Shown: positions 51,522-61,051 of the stretch, piece after piece
Position numbering within the stretch: position 1 is the first letter of the stretch
How the letters are laid out: the number at the start of each line of letters is the position of its first letter
Assembly (NCBI RefSeq): GCF_002797815.1
Contig: NZ_PGFJ01000002.1
Coordinates: 992,001 to 1,056,000 of the forward strand
DNA: 64,000 nucleotides
Direction of reading: 5' to 3'
Origin: Mucilaginibacter auburnensis
Lineage (GTDB): Bacteria; Bacteroidota; Bacteroidia; Sphingobacteriales; Sphingobacteriaceae
Program-made: the position numbers and the translations under genes
Notes under the pieces: model-generated
What the model was told of the DNA's origin: nothing
The model's database searches: none
What the model saw: the letters and a program-made list of their open reading frames with translations, nothing else

Positions 51522-51890
51522 TTTTCAAACAGCAAAAAAAATTTAATTACTGACACACTTTTGTCACCACTTTGGTGAAAAACAGTACCGATATTTGTAT
51601 CAACCGTCTGAACCTTGATTCGCTTAATTAAAGGATTATCAGATTCAAGTCTGCGAAACCTGCACCACAGATCAATCAGGCAACCTGAAAACCAGCTAAC
51701 AAAAACTCTTCCGGACTTGCGGACTTCCCCAACTTCGGACTCAACAAAAACAATCTTCCGGACTTTCCGACTTGCGGACTTCGGACTCAAAAAAACAATC
51801 TTCCGGACTTTCCGACTTGCGGACTTCGGACTCAAAAAAACAATCTTCCGGACTTTCCGACTTGCGGACTTCCGGACTCAACAAAACATC
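51522..51890. other. Leader of the capsid-protease operon with tandem repeats
   Basis: 369 bases with no preferred gene start. It holds the second TGACACA palindrome (51551-51566), a GATATTTG promoter-like box near 51590-51597 and three 45-bp tandem repeats (51751-51880). The frame is open through it into the protease, but the translation is only the repeat. Confidence 0.6.
51751..51880. repeat. 45-bp tandem repeat, three copies
   Basis: Units start at 51751, 51796 and 51841 with period exactly 45. Each has CTTCCGGACTTTCCGACTTG and GCGGACTTCGGACTC with A-run spacers. A degenerate half unit precedes them at about 51709-51750. There are no unique spacers, so this is not CRISPR. Confidence 0.85.
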
Positions 51891-53084
51891 ATGAACCACA
51901 AAATCTACCTGTACGATACCGATACAGACAGCATCGGTACCGGTAATTTATCATCGGCCCATATAAAATTGCAGTTGGAAGCAGCAGCCGGCCGCGATGT
52001 AGACGTTCACATTAGCTCGGCAGGTGGCAGCGCCTTTGATGCCATTGCCATTTACGACCTGTTAAAGAAATATCCGGGTAATGTAACTACTTACATTGAT
52101 GCGCTGGCTGCCTCCGCCGCCTCGGTTGTTGCGATGGCCGGCAGCAACATTGTAATGAGCAAATATGCTTTGTTAATGATACACAAACCCATTGCGGGCA
52201 GCGGAGGCAATGCCGATGAACTGCTTAAAGACATTCATTTATTGAATGTGGTACAATCTCGCCTGGCGGCAATTTACGAAGACAAAACCGGGTTAGACGG
52301 CGTTACCATTAACAGTCTTATCAACGCCGTAACCTGGCTTACTGCCGACCAGGCGCTTGACCTCGGATTCATTGACTCCATTGATGATTACCAGGTCGAG
52401 ATTACCAATACGGCCATTATCGGCAACTACACCAGCAATGCGCCTGCATTTTACCAACGCTACATCAACAAACTTTTAAACCCAAATAACAGCACAATGA
52501 ACATTGAAAACAGAGAACTTATTGAAAAAACAACATCGGTTTTGGATAAGATCATGAACTTTTTTAAGAAAGTGGTTAACAAGCAAACCATTACAGACAA
52601 AGGCACCCTGCACCATGCCGGCGAATTGAGCGAAGGCGCGGAAGCCTACCAGGATGAGGACATGATCAAACCCGCCATTACCGATAGCTACACTACATCA
52701 ACCGGTAAAAAAATAAGTGTAAAAAACGGCAAGGTTGAAAAGGTTGTTGAACCCGAAGCAGAGCCGGAGGATGAGGAAGAAGAAGCATTGCCCGAAAACT
52801 TTTTTAAGCGTAGCGGTAAGCAAAAAGACATTCAAAACCTCGTACAAGAAATGAAAGCCAAGCTACATGCCCAAAACGCTTTACTTACTGAAGCTAAAGC
52901 TGCGTTAGAAGAAGCCGGTCGCAGGTTAAACAAAACACACACCGAAATTAAAAACGAAATTAAATCAGACTTTACTCCTGAAGGATCAAAACGCAGCAGC
53001 AAAGCCAAAACAGAGGCTGATCCTTTCTTCGCTCCTAAAACTACATTAGCGCAAAACGCTGTAAAAAAGGCAGTGGCGCGCTAA
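51891..53084 (+). CDS. Prohead protease (ClpP-type) fused to scaffold-like tail
   Basis: 397 residues from the ATG at 51891; longer in-frame starts run through the tandem repeat and were rejected. The N-terminal ClpP/S49 domain (about 1-185) shows HISSAGGSAFDAIAIY, the catalytic-Ser context DALAASAASVVAMAG and the His context LMIHKP. The C-terminal part (about 200-397) is charged and coiled, as in scaffold fusions (for example KDIQNLVQEMKAKLHAQNALL). It lies directly upstream of the capsid gene, as expected. Confidence 0.88.
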   Translation: MNHKIYLYDTDTDSIGTGNLSSAHIKLQLEAAAGRDVDVHISSAGGSAFDAIAIYDLLKKYPGNVTTYIDALAASAASVVAMAGSNIVMSKYALLMIHKPIAGSGGNADELLKDIHLLNVVQSRLAAIYEDKTGLDGVTINSLINAVTWLTADQALDLGFIDSIDDYQVEITNTAIIGNYTSNAPAFYQRYINKLLNPNNSTMNIENRELIEKTTSVLDKIMNFFKKVVNKQTITDKGTLHHAGELSEGAEAYQDEDMIKPAITDSYTTSTGKKISVKNGKVEKVVEPEAEPEDEEEEALPENFFKRSGKQKDIQNLVQEMKAKLHAQNALLTEAKAALEEAGRRLNKTHTEIKNEIKSDFTPEGSKRSSKAKTEADPFFAPKTTLAQNAVKKAVAR

Positions 53085-53206
53085 CCCCCTACCCCCCTGA
53101 AGGGGGAACTCTTAAAATCAAAATAACCTATTCAAAATACACTGTATCCCTAAACCAGTAAACTAATCAATCAAAAAGCTCCCCCTTTAGGGGGCCGGGG
53201 GGCTAA
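53085..53206. repeat. G/C-run inverted element, copy 2
   Basis: CCCCCTACCCCCCTGAAGGGGGAA on the left and CCCCCTTTAGGGGGCCGGGGGG on the right, about 70 bases apart. It matches 51133-51227 in its arms while the middle differs. It lies between protease and capsid genes. Confidence 0.75.
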
Positions 53207-53212
53207 ACCATT

Positions 53213-54421
53213 ATGGCTCAATTTACATTTACAAACAACACCTACGCCGGCGAAGCGCTGGCCGGGTTTATGGCAAGCACACTGCTGGAGGCCGATTCGG
53301 TTAAGCGTGGTTTGCTAACCGTTATCAACGACGTAAAATCGCGCAAAGTGATCCTCGACGTTGATGACGATGTGGTACTGCAAAACCCATCGGGCACCTT
53401 TACCGACCAGGGAACTACAGCATCACAAAAAGAAAGTTACCTTGACCCTGTTGTATACGAGTTTATGAAACAGGAACAATGGGATAAGCTGGTACAATCA
53501 TGGGAGGCCCAAAGCCTTAAACCGGGCGCCTTTATGGATTATGAAGGCGTAGTTGACCTGTCGGATTTTATGGTACAGCGTTACCTTACCAAAATACAAA
53601 TAGCTAACGAGCGTTTGTACTGGTTAGGCAAAGGAGCTACCAAAGAAGCGGCATTTACAGCAGGCTTTGACGGCTTATTGCCAAGCATCGCGGCAGCATC
53701 GGGTGTTTACAAAGTGGGCTTAGGTAAATCGGCTACTTCAATGGCCGCTACCGCTATCAGCAACACCGGCATAGTAACAGTTTCAAGCACCGCAACTTTA
53801 TCTGACGGCGACGTGGTGACCCTTACCGCGGTAACCGGCAGCAGCAAAGACACTACTAATGGCGGAGGCGGCATTGACGTGCAAGGGCAATCGTACTTTA
53901 TCCAGGTGCAAAGCGCAACTACTTTTAAATTAGTGCGTAACTACAATGAAATTAACACCCGTAAGGCGGCAACATTCAGCGGCTCGGCAACAGCTGCTAC
54001 CGTTAACTACATTAACGCCAGCAACGTATTGGGCGTGTTGAGCAGCGTGTATGCGCAGTTAGACCCTGCAGACCGTAGCCAGGAAGATTTTAACCTGCAA
54101 ATACCTTTACACGTAGGTTATGCTTATGCGCAAGCTCAGGCTGATAAAGCGGTTAATGTGTTGAACGCCTTTACAGACAGAAAGAAAATGGATTACTTAG
54201 GTCTTCCGTTACAACTAATGAACCACTGGCAGGCTAATACCATTTTAGGCGCGCGTTCATCTAACCTCTTCCTGGGTGTAGATCTTTTAGGCGACTCATC
54301 AGAACTGTCAACCGTTTACATGAAGCCCTACACCAACGACAACGTGGTACGCATGAAAGCCCGTATGAAAGCGGCAGTTAACTTCAAATTTGCCAACGAG
54401 TTATTCTACCTGTCGGCCTAA
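53213..54421 (+). CDS. Major capsid protein
   Basis: 402 residues directly after the protease-scaffold gene. An N-terminal alpha/beta region, then a T/S/A/G-rich insertion (about 195-265), is followed by NVLGVLSSVYAQLDPADRSQEDFNLQIPLHVGYAY and a C-terminal VVRMKARMKAAVNFKFANELFYLSA, which resembles HK97-type capsid C-termini. The call rests on position, length and this C-terminal pattern. Confidence 0.8.
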   Translation: MAQFTFTNNTYAGEALAGFMASTLLEADSVKRGLLTVINDVKSRKVILDVDDDVVLQNPSGTFTDQGTTASQKESYLDPVVYEFMKQEQWDKLVQSWEAQSLKPGAFMDYEGVVDLSDFMVQRYLTKIQIANERLYWLGKGATKEAAFTAGFDGLLPSIAAASGVYKVGLGKSATSMAATAISNTGIVTVSSTATLSDGDVVTLTAVTGSSKDTTNGGGGIDVQGQSYFIQVQSATTFKLVRNYNEINTRKAATFSGSATAATVNYINASNVLGVLSSVYAQLDPADRSQEDFNLQIPLHVGYAYAQAQADKAVNVLNAFTDRKKMDYLGLPLQLMNHWQANTILGARSSNLFLGVDLLGDSSELSTVYMKPYTNDNVVRMKARMKAAVNFKFANELFYLSA

Positions 54422-54527
54422 GCCAATTACTGAACTATTGAATGATTGATTTATTGAATTGATCATTCATAGTTCACCATTGGAAATCAAGAATTCCATA
54501 ACTCATTAAATCAATAATTAAACACAC

Positions 54528-55112
54528 ATGTCTATTTACAATAAAATAAATGCAGGCTTTGCCCTGGGCGTTGATGAGCCTATAACATCAGGTGTTGAAG
54601 ATGTGATCTACATTTTTAACCAGGATGATGTAACAATTTCTTACGATACTTTAAATCCGCTGATTGTTGAAGACCTTACAGTAGTTGGCTCTGCAAAAGT
54701 TTACAAGTTTCAAGGAACCAATAACAGCTTCAACTCCATTTCAAAAATTGCAAAAACAGCGGTAGGTCCGCGTTATACCGAGGAGATCGACTTTAACATT
54801 GCCGGTTTATCTGTTGATATCAAAGCCCAGTTACAGGCCATGGGCTATGGTCGTGTTTGCGCTATTGTGGTGAACAATTACAAATCAAGCGACTCTGCAG
54901 TTGAACTTTTTGGCGCTGTTAATGGCCTTATCCTTACCGAAGCCGAACGTAACGCAGCCGACGAAGGCCTGGATGGTGGTTACAAATTAAAACTAACCAA
55001 CCCGGATAAATTGAAAGAGCCTTACCCACCACGTGCGGTGTCAATCCCACCGGTAAGCGGCCCGGCTACCTATGCCAGCACAATTGCTGCTATTGAGGCA
55101 CTAACTGTCTAA
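54528..55112 (+). CDS. Structural protein, possible major tail (tube) protein
   Basis: 194 residues with mainly beta character: VEDVIYIFNQDDVTISY, KVYKFQGTNNSFNSISKIAK and YTEEIDFNIAGLSVDIKAQL. It follows the capsid gene and ends before a strong hairpin. Size and composition fit a tail-tube or head-decoration protein. Which one is open. Confidence 0.55.
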   Translation: MSIYNKINAGFALGVDEPITSGVEDVIYIFNQDDVTISYDTLNPLIVEDLTVVGSAKVYKFQGTNNSFNSISKIAKTAVGPRYTEEIDFNIAGLSVDIKAQLQAMGYGRVCAIVVNNYKSSDSAVELFGAVNGLILTEAERNAADEGLDGGYKLKLTNPDKLKEPYPPRAVSIPPVSGPATYASTIAAIEALTV

Positions 55113-55117
55113 AACTG

Positions 55118-55146
55118 TTCCGGCAGGTACTTACTACCTGCCGGAA
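55118..55146 (+). terminator. Strong hairpin, likely terminator or processing site
   Basis: TTCCGGCAGGTA and TACCTGCCGGAA form a perfect 12-bp stem around CTTAC. The following sequence is T-rich but lacks a pure T run, so pausing or RNA processing is also possible. Confidence 0.6.
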
Positions 55147-55179
55147 ATCTTAAATCTTAATAAAAACAAAACCTAATAC

Positions 55180-56460
55180 ATGAAAACCTATCTGCCACAA
55201 ATTGAGCGACGTATTATAGTTAGGCCTAACCAAACCTTTGGCATACTTAACTATGATATGGATAACGCCTATCCGCAACGCATGCTGGAACTGGTGGCCC
55301 AATCGCCTACTGCTAAAGATTGCTGGAACAAGCGCGCAAAATTTATAGCAGGTAATGGCTTTGAACAAAAAGAACTGGGCAAGCTGGTAATTAACAGCCG
55401 AGGGCTCACACTTGCCAAGCTTTTAAAAGCTGTAGCTAAGGATATTGCCTTGTTTACCGGCTTTGGCATACATGTTAATTATAATGCCAACTATAAAATA
55501 GCGTCTGTTAATTACGTAAAGTTTGAAGATATCCGCATGGGTGATATTGACAATGCTGATACTGCCGATAAATACGCTATCTACTCAGACTGGGGCCGGA
55601 AAACATGGAAACACATTACCCGCAGCAAAGTATGCTTTATTGATAAGTATAATCCGGATGCCGAAACAATAAAAAAACAGGTTACCAAGGCAGGCGGCTG
55701 GAAAAACTATAAAGGGCAACTTTACTACTTTAACCCAGCGGTTGATGATTACCCATTGATTGAAGCTGACAGCGTTTGGGAAGACTTTGAAACCGAAGCC
55801 GGTATTAAAACTTTCAATAACCGTGAAGTAACCACCGGGTTCTTGCCGTCAACCATGCTCTTTATGCAATCGCGTAGAGAAGAAGCGGATAACGCCGGCG
55901 GTGATACCGAACAAAGCGTTGGTAACAGTCCATCTCAATTAGAAAAAGACCTCGGCACTTTCCAGGGAGCTAAAAGCGCGCAAAAGATCATTGTGATCGA
56001 GTATGAAGACGAGAGCCAGAAACCCGAGTTCCAGCCGTACTCCATTCAAAATAATGACAAGCTTTTTGAAAGCACGGAGCGTTCTGTTGAGGCGCGCATC
56101 ATCAAAGGCTTTTCGGTTCCGAAAGAACTGATCAACGCTGAAAAATCATCGGGCTTGAGCAATGGCGGTGAAAAAAAAGAAGCGATACGTGAATTCAACG
56201 ACAATACCGCACCGGATAGGTTAGAACTATCAGAAACGTTTGAAGAGATATTCAAAAACTTTTATACTAACATCAATCCATCCGGCAACTGGAATATAAT
56301 ACCTGTGCCTGCTACGGTTGCAGATGACAGTCCGGGTAGAACCGCTGGTTCCTCCATCAATCAACTGCTGTTATCTGACATTCCACGCGAAAACAAAATA
56401 GCGATTCTAATTCATGCCTACGGCTTCAAACAGCACGAGGCTGAAAACATGGTAGCATAA
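55180..56460 (+). CDS. Portal protein
   Basis: 426 residues. Portal features include NAYPQRMLELVAQSPTAKDCWNKRA, the strand YVKFEDIRMG, a long helical C-terminal region and SVPKELINAEKSSGLSNGGEKKEAIREFNDNT (stated here as the key S-V-P-K-E-L and N-G-G-E-K-K elements), the usual stem-like portal ending. It lies far from the terminase gene, after the capsid gene; most phages place portal between the two. Confidence 0.82.
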   Translation: MKTYLPQIERRIIVRPNQTFGILNYDMDNAYPQRMLELVAQSPTAKDCWNKRAKFIAGNGFEQKELGKLVINSRGLTLAKLLKAVAKDIALFTGFGIHVNYNANYKIASVNYVKFEDIRMGDIDNADTADKYAIYSDWGRKTWKHITRSKVCFIDKYNPDAETIKKQVTKAGGWKNYKGQLYYFNPAVDDYPLIEADSVWEDFETEAGIKTFNNREVTTGFLPSTMLFMQSRREEADNAGGDTEQSVGNSPSQLEKDLGTFQGAKSAQKIIVIEYEDESQKPEFQPYSIQNNDKLFESTERSVEARIIKGFSVPKELINAEKSSGLSNGGEKKEAIREFNDNTAPDRLELSETFEEIFKNFYTNINPSGNWNIIPVPATVADDSPGRTAGSSINQLLLSDIPRENKIAILIHAYGFKQHEAENMVA

Positions 56461-56468
56461 CCCATCTT

Positions 56469-57080
56469 ATGATCTTAATAGACCAACTCACGTTTCAGCG
56501 ATACGAGGATATTTCTGCAAACGTAAAGCCCGAGCGCCTTAAAGTATTCATCACAAAAGCGCAGGATCTTGACCTCAAACCCTTTTTAGGACGCACTTTA
56601 TACTTTGACTTTATCAAACATTTTAATGAAGACGGAACAATAAAAGACGATGCTCCGCAGCATTACAAAGATCTGCTGAATGGCAGCGAGTATTTAAACA
56701 AACGTGGACACATTGTATTATATGAGGGCTTACTGCCAACGCTTTTATACTTCGCGTTTTCCCGATTTATTGAAGCCGATGCGATACGTTATACCTCAAC
56801 CGGCCCGGTTCAAAAACAAGCAGACCAAAGCATCCGGCTCTCTCCTGCCGAGCTTAGCAAACTGGTTCAACAGCAACGCAGCGTAGCTAATGCTCACGCG
56901 AACGAGGTACAGAAATTTTTGCGCGATCATAGAGATGATTTTCCGCTTTGGGAAGATAATGGCAAAAACAGAACAGCCCGACAATCGGGCCCGCGCATAC
57001 GGGCGGTAGATAAATCGGATTTCAATTATCCGGGTGGCTCATACAGCCAGACCAACTACTTACCATTAACAGATAACTAA
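56469..57080 (+). CDS. Head-tail connector-like protein (DUF6712 type)
   Basis: 203 residues. The N-terminal FITKAQDLDLKPFLG and middle LLPTLLYFAFSRFIEADAIR pattern fits a family seen next to portal genes in Bacteroidetes phages. The C-terminal part is charged (RDHRDDFPLWEDN). It lies 8 bases after the portal gene and one base before the fibre gene. Head-completion or connector role is inferred. Confidence 0.7.
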   Translation: MILIDQLTFQRYEDISANVKPERLKVFITKAQDLDLKPFLGRTLYFDFIKHFNEDGTIKDDAPQHYKDLLNGSEYLNKRGHIVLYEGLLPTLLYFAFSRFIEADAIRYTSTGPVQKQADQSIRLSPAELSKLVQQQRSVANAHANEVQKFLRDHRDDFPLWEDNGKNRTARQSGPRIRAVDKSDFNYPGGSYSQTNYLPLTDN

Positions 57081-57081
57081 T

Positions 57082-58794
57082 ATGGCAGATAAAAAACTCA
57101 GCGAATTACCTTTAGCATCCGGTATAAATGCTAACGATATATCATTATTGGTAAGCAACGGTGCCGACTACCAATTTGCATTTGCCAGTCTGCTTCAATT
57201 TATTGGCGATAATTTAACAGTTGGCGCAAAAATATCATTCGGCACCACCCTGCCGGCAAACAACAGCGGCAAAAATGGCGACCTGTTTATCAAGACCGAT
57301 ACAGGCGCGTTTGCTCAAAAGGTTTTGGGTGTTTGGACTGTGGTGTACACTATCCCTGCATCATCAGGAACAACCGACGGAACCATACTTTATGGAGTTG
57401 GAACACCGGGCAATTTTATTGGAAGCGATAACGACACTTACATTAACACAGGCAACGGCATATTTTACAAAAAAACCGCCGGAACCTGGAGCCAGGTATT
57501 CTCCATGCAAACCGGTCCGCAAGGGCCACAGGGAACTCCCGGTATCAATGGCGCTAACGGAACCAATGGCTTCAGCTTGTTAAGCGGTAACTCCATTCCA
57601 TCTAACTCGGTCACCGGTGTAAATGGCGATTTTTACCTGAACACAAGCACTTACACGCTTTATGGCCCTAAAACTGCCGGACTTTGGGGAAATGGTATAT
57701 CATTGATAAGTCCCGGCTTGCCAATTGGCGGCACTTCAGGGCAGATCCTATTGAAAAGTAGCAGCACTAATTGGGATACTGATTGGGGAGAACTATCGTT
57801 TGAAAGTTTGACGGGCGACCCTTTAGATAACGACGACTTAAGCGCATTATTTAACACCAAAGCCGACCTTGTTTCCGGGAAGATTCCCGCTACTCAGTTA
57901 CCAAGTTACGTGGATGATGTATTGGAATACGTTAACCTGGCAGGTTTACCGGCAACGGGCGAAACAGGAAAAATATACATCACTTTAAACGACAACGCGC
58001 AATACCGCTGGAGCGGCTCAACTTATGTTTTATTAGTAGCCTCACCCGGTAGTACTGATGCAGTGCCCGAGGGCAGCACCAATAAATATTTTACCACTTC
58101 ACGAGTGTTATCAACGCTTTTATCAGGCGTAAATTTTTTAAACACTGCTGCCGTGTCTGCCACTGATAGTATTTTAGGTGCAATTGGGAAACTGCAGGCG
58201 CAAATAAATGGGTTACTTAAAGTTCCTGCAGGGGGAACTGCCGGGCAAATATTAGCAAAAATTGACAATGCTGACGGGAATGCAGAATGGATAGATGCTC
58301 CGGTTGGTGGTATAGCCGACGGACTTGTTTTAGGCGGCGAAGCTTCTGTATCCGGGCAAACAGTAACCATCCACCCTGCAACATGGCGAATAAACGGCAA
58401 CAACTACAGTACGGTAAGCGCAGAAGATTTTTTACTCTCTGATGCAGACCCGGTTAATGGCCGCTATGATGTTATTTATGGCGATGCATCAGGTATGCTT
58501 CATCTTATAGAAGGAACTACATCCGCTAACCCTGTAAAACCACCTATACCCGATGCTACCATTGAGATTGCCGTTGCCTATGTTGAACCAGGCACTATAA
58601 GCACCATTGGCGTTGAATTGGCTAATTACGCGACAAAGCAAGACGTTTTAAATGTAACCGGAGAAAAGGCAGAGTTGCAAACAGACGCTAAGGGAAACCT
58701 GGTTGAAGCGGTAAACGAAGTAAGACGAAAAATAAGCGAGCTTAACCAGGATAGCTTAATGATAAAAGCTTTTAAATACTCAAACTATAAATAA
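57082..58794 (+). CDS. Tail fibre protein with collagen-like segment
   Basis: 570 residues. A short collagen-like GXY run (GPQGPQGTPGINGANG, about 145-160) is followed by beta-strand repeats of the type GDFYLNTSTYTLYGPKTAG. The C-terminal part ends in a coiled coil (ELQTDAKGNLVEAVNEVRRKISEL). Such layouts form trimeric fibres. The next two genes are likely to be distal host-contact proteins. Confidence 0.8.
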   Translation: MADKKLSELPLASGINANDISLLVSNGADYQFAFASLLQFIGDNLTVGAKISFGTTLPANNSGKNGDLFIKTDTGAFAQKVLGVWTVVYTIPASSGTTDGTILYGVGTPGNFIGSDNDTYINTGNGIFYKKTAGTWSQVFSMQTGPQGPQGTPGINGANGTNGFSLLSGNSIPSNSVTGVNGDFYLNTSTYTLYGPKTAGLWGNGISLISPGLPIGGTSGQILLKSSSTNWDTDWGELSFESLTGDPLDNDDLSALFNTKADLVSGKIPATQLPSYVDDVLEYVNLAGLPATGETGKIYITLNDNAQYRWSGSTYVLLVASPGSTDAVPEGSTNKYFTTSRVLSTLLSGVNFLNTAAVSATDSILGAIGKLQAQINGLLKVPAGGTAGQILAKIDNADGNAEWIDAPVGGIADGLVLGGEASVSGQTVTIHPATWRINGNNYSTVSAEDFLLSDADPVNGRYDVIYGDASGMLHLIEGTTSANPVKPPIPDATIEIAVAYVEPGTISTIGVELANYATKQDVLNVTGEKAELQTDAKGNLVEAVNEVRRKISELNQDSLMIKAFKYSNYK

Positions 58795-58795
58795 A

Positions 58796-59221
58796 ATGGC
58801 TAAAAACACAGAAATATTTTTTACTAAAGCGGTACGGTTCAAACCAACTGCTTACAATAGTGCAGACGGCACTACAGCCAAGCAGGTATTTGCACCATCA
58901 AGCGAGGGCAGCCGCGTAACATTGATGGCAATATCATCAACCAGCGCTACGCAAAAAACAGTACTGTTACAGGTGAACGACGGTACAAACATCTCGTTAA
59001 TGGGGCATATAACTGTACCTGCAGCAGCAGGAACAAATGGATCGGTGCCGGTAGTTAGCGGTTTGAACCGCGGAAACCTGCCATGGCTGCAAATAGACAG
59101 CGACGGCAACCCATTTATTGACCTGAATTACGGCATGAACCTGGAAGCCAAACTGCTTGCAGCACTGTCATCAGGCGAACAATTAACTATAGTAGTGGGT
59201 GGTGGCAATTACGATGAATAA
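58796..59221 (+). CDS. Phage structural protein of unknown role
   Basis: A 141-residue, beta-rich protein: EIFFTKAVRFKPTAYNSADG, TLMAISSTSATQKTVLLQVNDG and GEQLTIVVGGGNYDE. It begins one base after the fibre gene and ends 2 bases before the LamG gene, so it is a co-translated tail-tip or fibre-associated part. No enzymatic motif was seen. Confidence 0.65.
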   Translation: MAKNTEIFFTKAVRFKPTAYNSADGTTAKQVFAPSSEGSRVTLMAISSTSATQKTVLLQVNDGTNISLMGHITVPAAAGTNGSVPVVSGLNRGNLPWLQIDSDGNPFIDLNYGMNLEAKLLAALSSGEQLTIVVGGGNYDE

Positions 59222-59223
59222 TT

Positions 59224-60018
59224 ATGGCGAATAGAAACGGATTAAACCATAAAGTACGCGGGGTTAAAGGTGTTGGTTGGAATCGTGCGCTGCCGGCAGC
59301 GTTTGGGTTTGGAAATGGCATTAAACCCGATGGGATTAATGACTATATGGACGTTCCCCGTTTAGTAAACTATGTTTTACCAGATAAGCTGACTATTGAG
59401 TTGTGGTTGTATAAAGACATTACAATCAATAATGGTTATATATTTAGTATATATGATGATTTGAAAGATGCTACGCTTAATTTTAATACTAATGGAAGTG
59501 CACGGTTGTTAAGATTCGACAGCCAATCCGGTGGATTAGTCGGTCAATCTTACTGGCCAGAATCAGAAGATGGATTAAAAGCCCATTGTGTATGGTGTAT
59601 TGACAAAGTCGAAAACTATTCTAAATTCTATCTTAACGGATACCTCATGAGTACGATGTCTTCAATTGCTGCTTATGCGCCAAATTATATAAAGTCAATA
59701 AATTTTTTCAGATATTATACCGGCACGCTTAATAGCAATGCCCTTGTAGATGAATTTAGAATATACTCCAAGGTTTTACGTGAAGACCAAATAGTAATTA
59801 ATTATAACAGTGGTGTGGGAAATAATCCGTGCGTGACAGAGTATTTGCTACTCTGGTATAATTTTGATAAAATTGAGTCACTTGATTTCTCACCTTTACT
59901 CGACAAATCTCTAATTGGGAATGGAGTAAGGGACCTAAGCGGGAACGACAATCACGCTAGGTTGTTTAATATGGATGTTACTCCGACTTCATCGTCCTTT
60001 GTTTTGAAGCCGTTTTAA
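59224..60018 (+). CDS. LamG/concanavalin-like receptor-binding protein
   Basis: 264 residues. The LamG-like pattern is KPDGINDYMDVPRLV, DKLTIELWLYKD, AHCVWCIDKVENYSKFYLNG and ALVDEFRIYSKVLREDQI, the usual jelly-roll core (about 35-215). LamG domains bind glycans, so this is a likely host-receptor protein. It closes the structural operon. Confidence 0.75.
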   Translation: MANRNGLNHKVRGVKGVGWNRALPAAFGFGNGIKPDGINDYMDVPRLVNYVLPDKLTIELWLYKDITINNGYIFSIYDDLKDATLNFNTNGSARLLRFDSQSGGLVGQSYWPESEDGLKAHCVWCIDKVENYSKFYLNGYLMSTMSSIAAYAPNYIKSINFFRYYTGTLNSNALVDEFRIYSKVLREDQIVINYNSGVGNNPCVTEYLLLWYNFDKIESLDFSPLLDKSLIGNGVRDLSGNDNHARLFNMDVTPTSSSFVLKPF

Positions 60019-60082
60019 TTTTGTCTAACAAAGTCAATTTGTCTTGCTTTTTAATGCTGATATATTTTAATATGTTCGCACA

Positions 60083-60925
60083 ATGGCTCAACATCAAACA
60101 ATCATAAAACCTAGAGGTAAAGACTGGCAGCATAAAGTATTAATGTCGCTTTCGAAATCTAAAGACTTTCCAACTAGATTAAGAATTTTAGGCTTATTAA
60201 AACGTGTATTCAACTTAGACTTGCTTAAATATGAGACTCCATCTGGCTTAAAACTTTTAATAGATTTTGATGATTGGGTTCAAACTCAAATATATTATCA
60301 CGGGAATTATGAGCCTGTGAGTTTAGCACTATTTAAACGAATAGCAAGAAACTCTAGAGTAATACTTGATTTAGGAGCGCATATTGGTCAATATGCATTA
60401 GAATGTGCACAAGACGATAAAGACCAATCAAAAGAGATATTTGCGATAGAAGTTAATCCGAAAACATTTACCTATTTATTGAACAACATTCAAATAAATA
60501 AATTTCGACAAGTAAAACCTATTTTAGGTGCATTGAGCGAAAGTAATGAAATTTTGAATATATCAATTCCCGCGTATTGGAATATGGGAAATACCCAAAT
60601 TTCAAAAACAGATGAGGGTTTAGATAGCTTTAGTTCGGCATCGTTTAATATTTACGATTTGACTAAAAAATATAACTTAAAAACTATAGACCTCGTAAAG
60701 TTAGATGTAGAGGGTCAGGAGTTTAATATTTTAGTTAGCTTTTTTAAGATTGGGATATATCCGCGTTATGTGATGTTTGAATTCATTCCTGACGCCTTTT
60801 CTGATGCAAATAAAGTTATTGCACTTCTAAAAGAGAATGGATATGAAATACGTGACGTTGAAGGATCTATGTATTTTGATGGACATTCCGTTTTAGAGCA
60901 AAATCTAATTGGTGAGAAAATTTAA
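60083..60925 (+). CDS. FkbM-family methyltransferase
   Basis: 280 residues. The SAM-binding motif I is VILDLGAHIGQYAL (about 95-105) followed by EIFAIEVNPKTFTYLLNNIQ; the FkbM motif is TIDLVKLDVEGQEFNIL. Such enzymes often O-methylate sugars in surface polysaccharides. The gene is more AT-rich than its neighbours and sits between structural and lysis genes, typical of a cargo gene that alters the host surface. Confidence 0.85.
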   Translation: MAQHQTIIKPRGKDWQHKVLMSLSKSKDFPTRLRILGLLKRVFNLDLLKYETPSGLKLLIDFDDWVQTQIYYHGNYEPVSLALFKRIARNSRVILDLGAHIGQYALECAQDDKDQSKEIFAIEVNPKTFTYLLNNIQINKFRQVKPILGALSESNEILNISIPAYWNMGNTQISKTDEGLDSFSSASFNIYDLTKKYNLKTIDLVKLDVEGQEFNILVSFFKIGIYPRYVMFEFIPDAFSDANKVIALLKENGYEIRDVEGSMYFDGHSVLEQNLIGEKI

Positions 60926-61051
60926 GTTTGTAATAAGCATCTAAATCGACCTCTTATCAACAAGAAATTATTTTTAATAAACAGCAACCTCAATTCCCCC
61001 TGTCTTAACAAACAACACTTAAAACCCTTAAGCCTCCCTACTTCAATCCGC

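Noticed and set aside
51751-51880. CRISPR array
   Set aside because: The 45-bp units are contiguous with no unique spacers, and no cas gene is near.
51615-51890. N-terminal extension of the prohead protease
   Set aside because: The extra 92 codons are mostly the 45-bp tandem repeat; the protease starts naturally with MNHKIYLYD at 51891.
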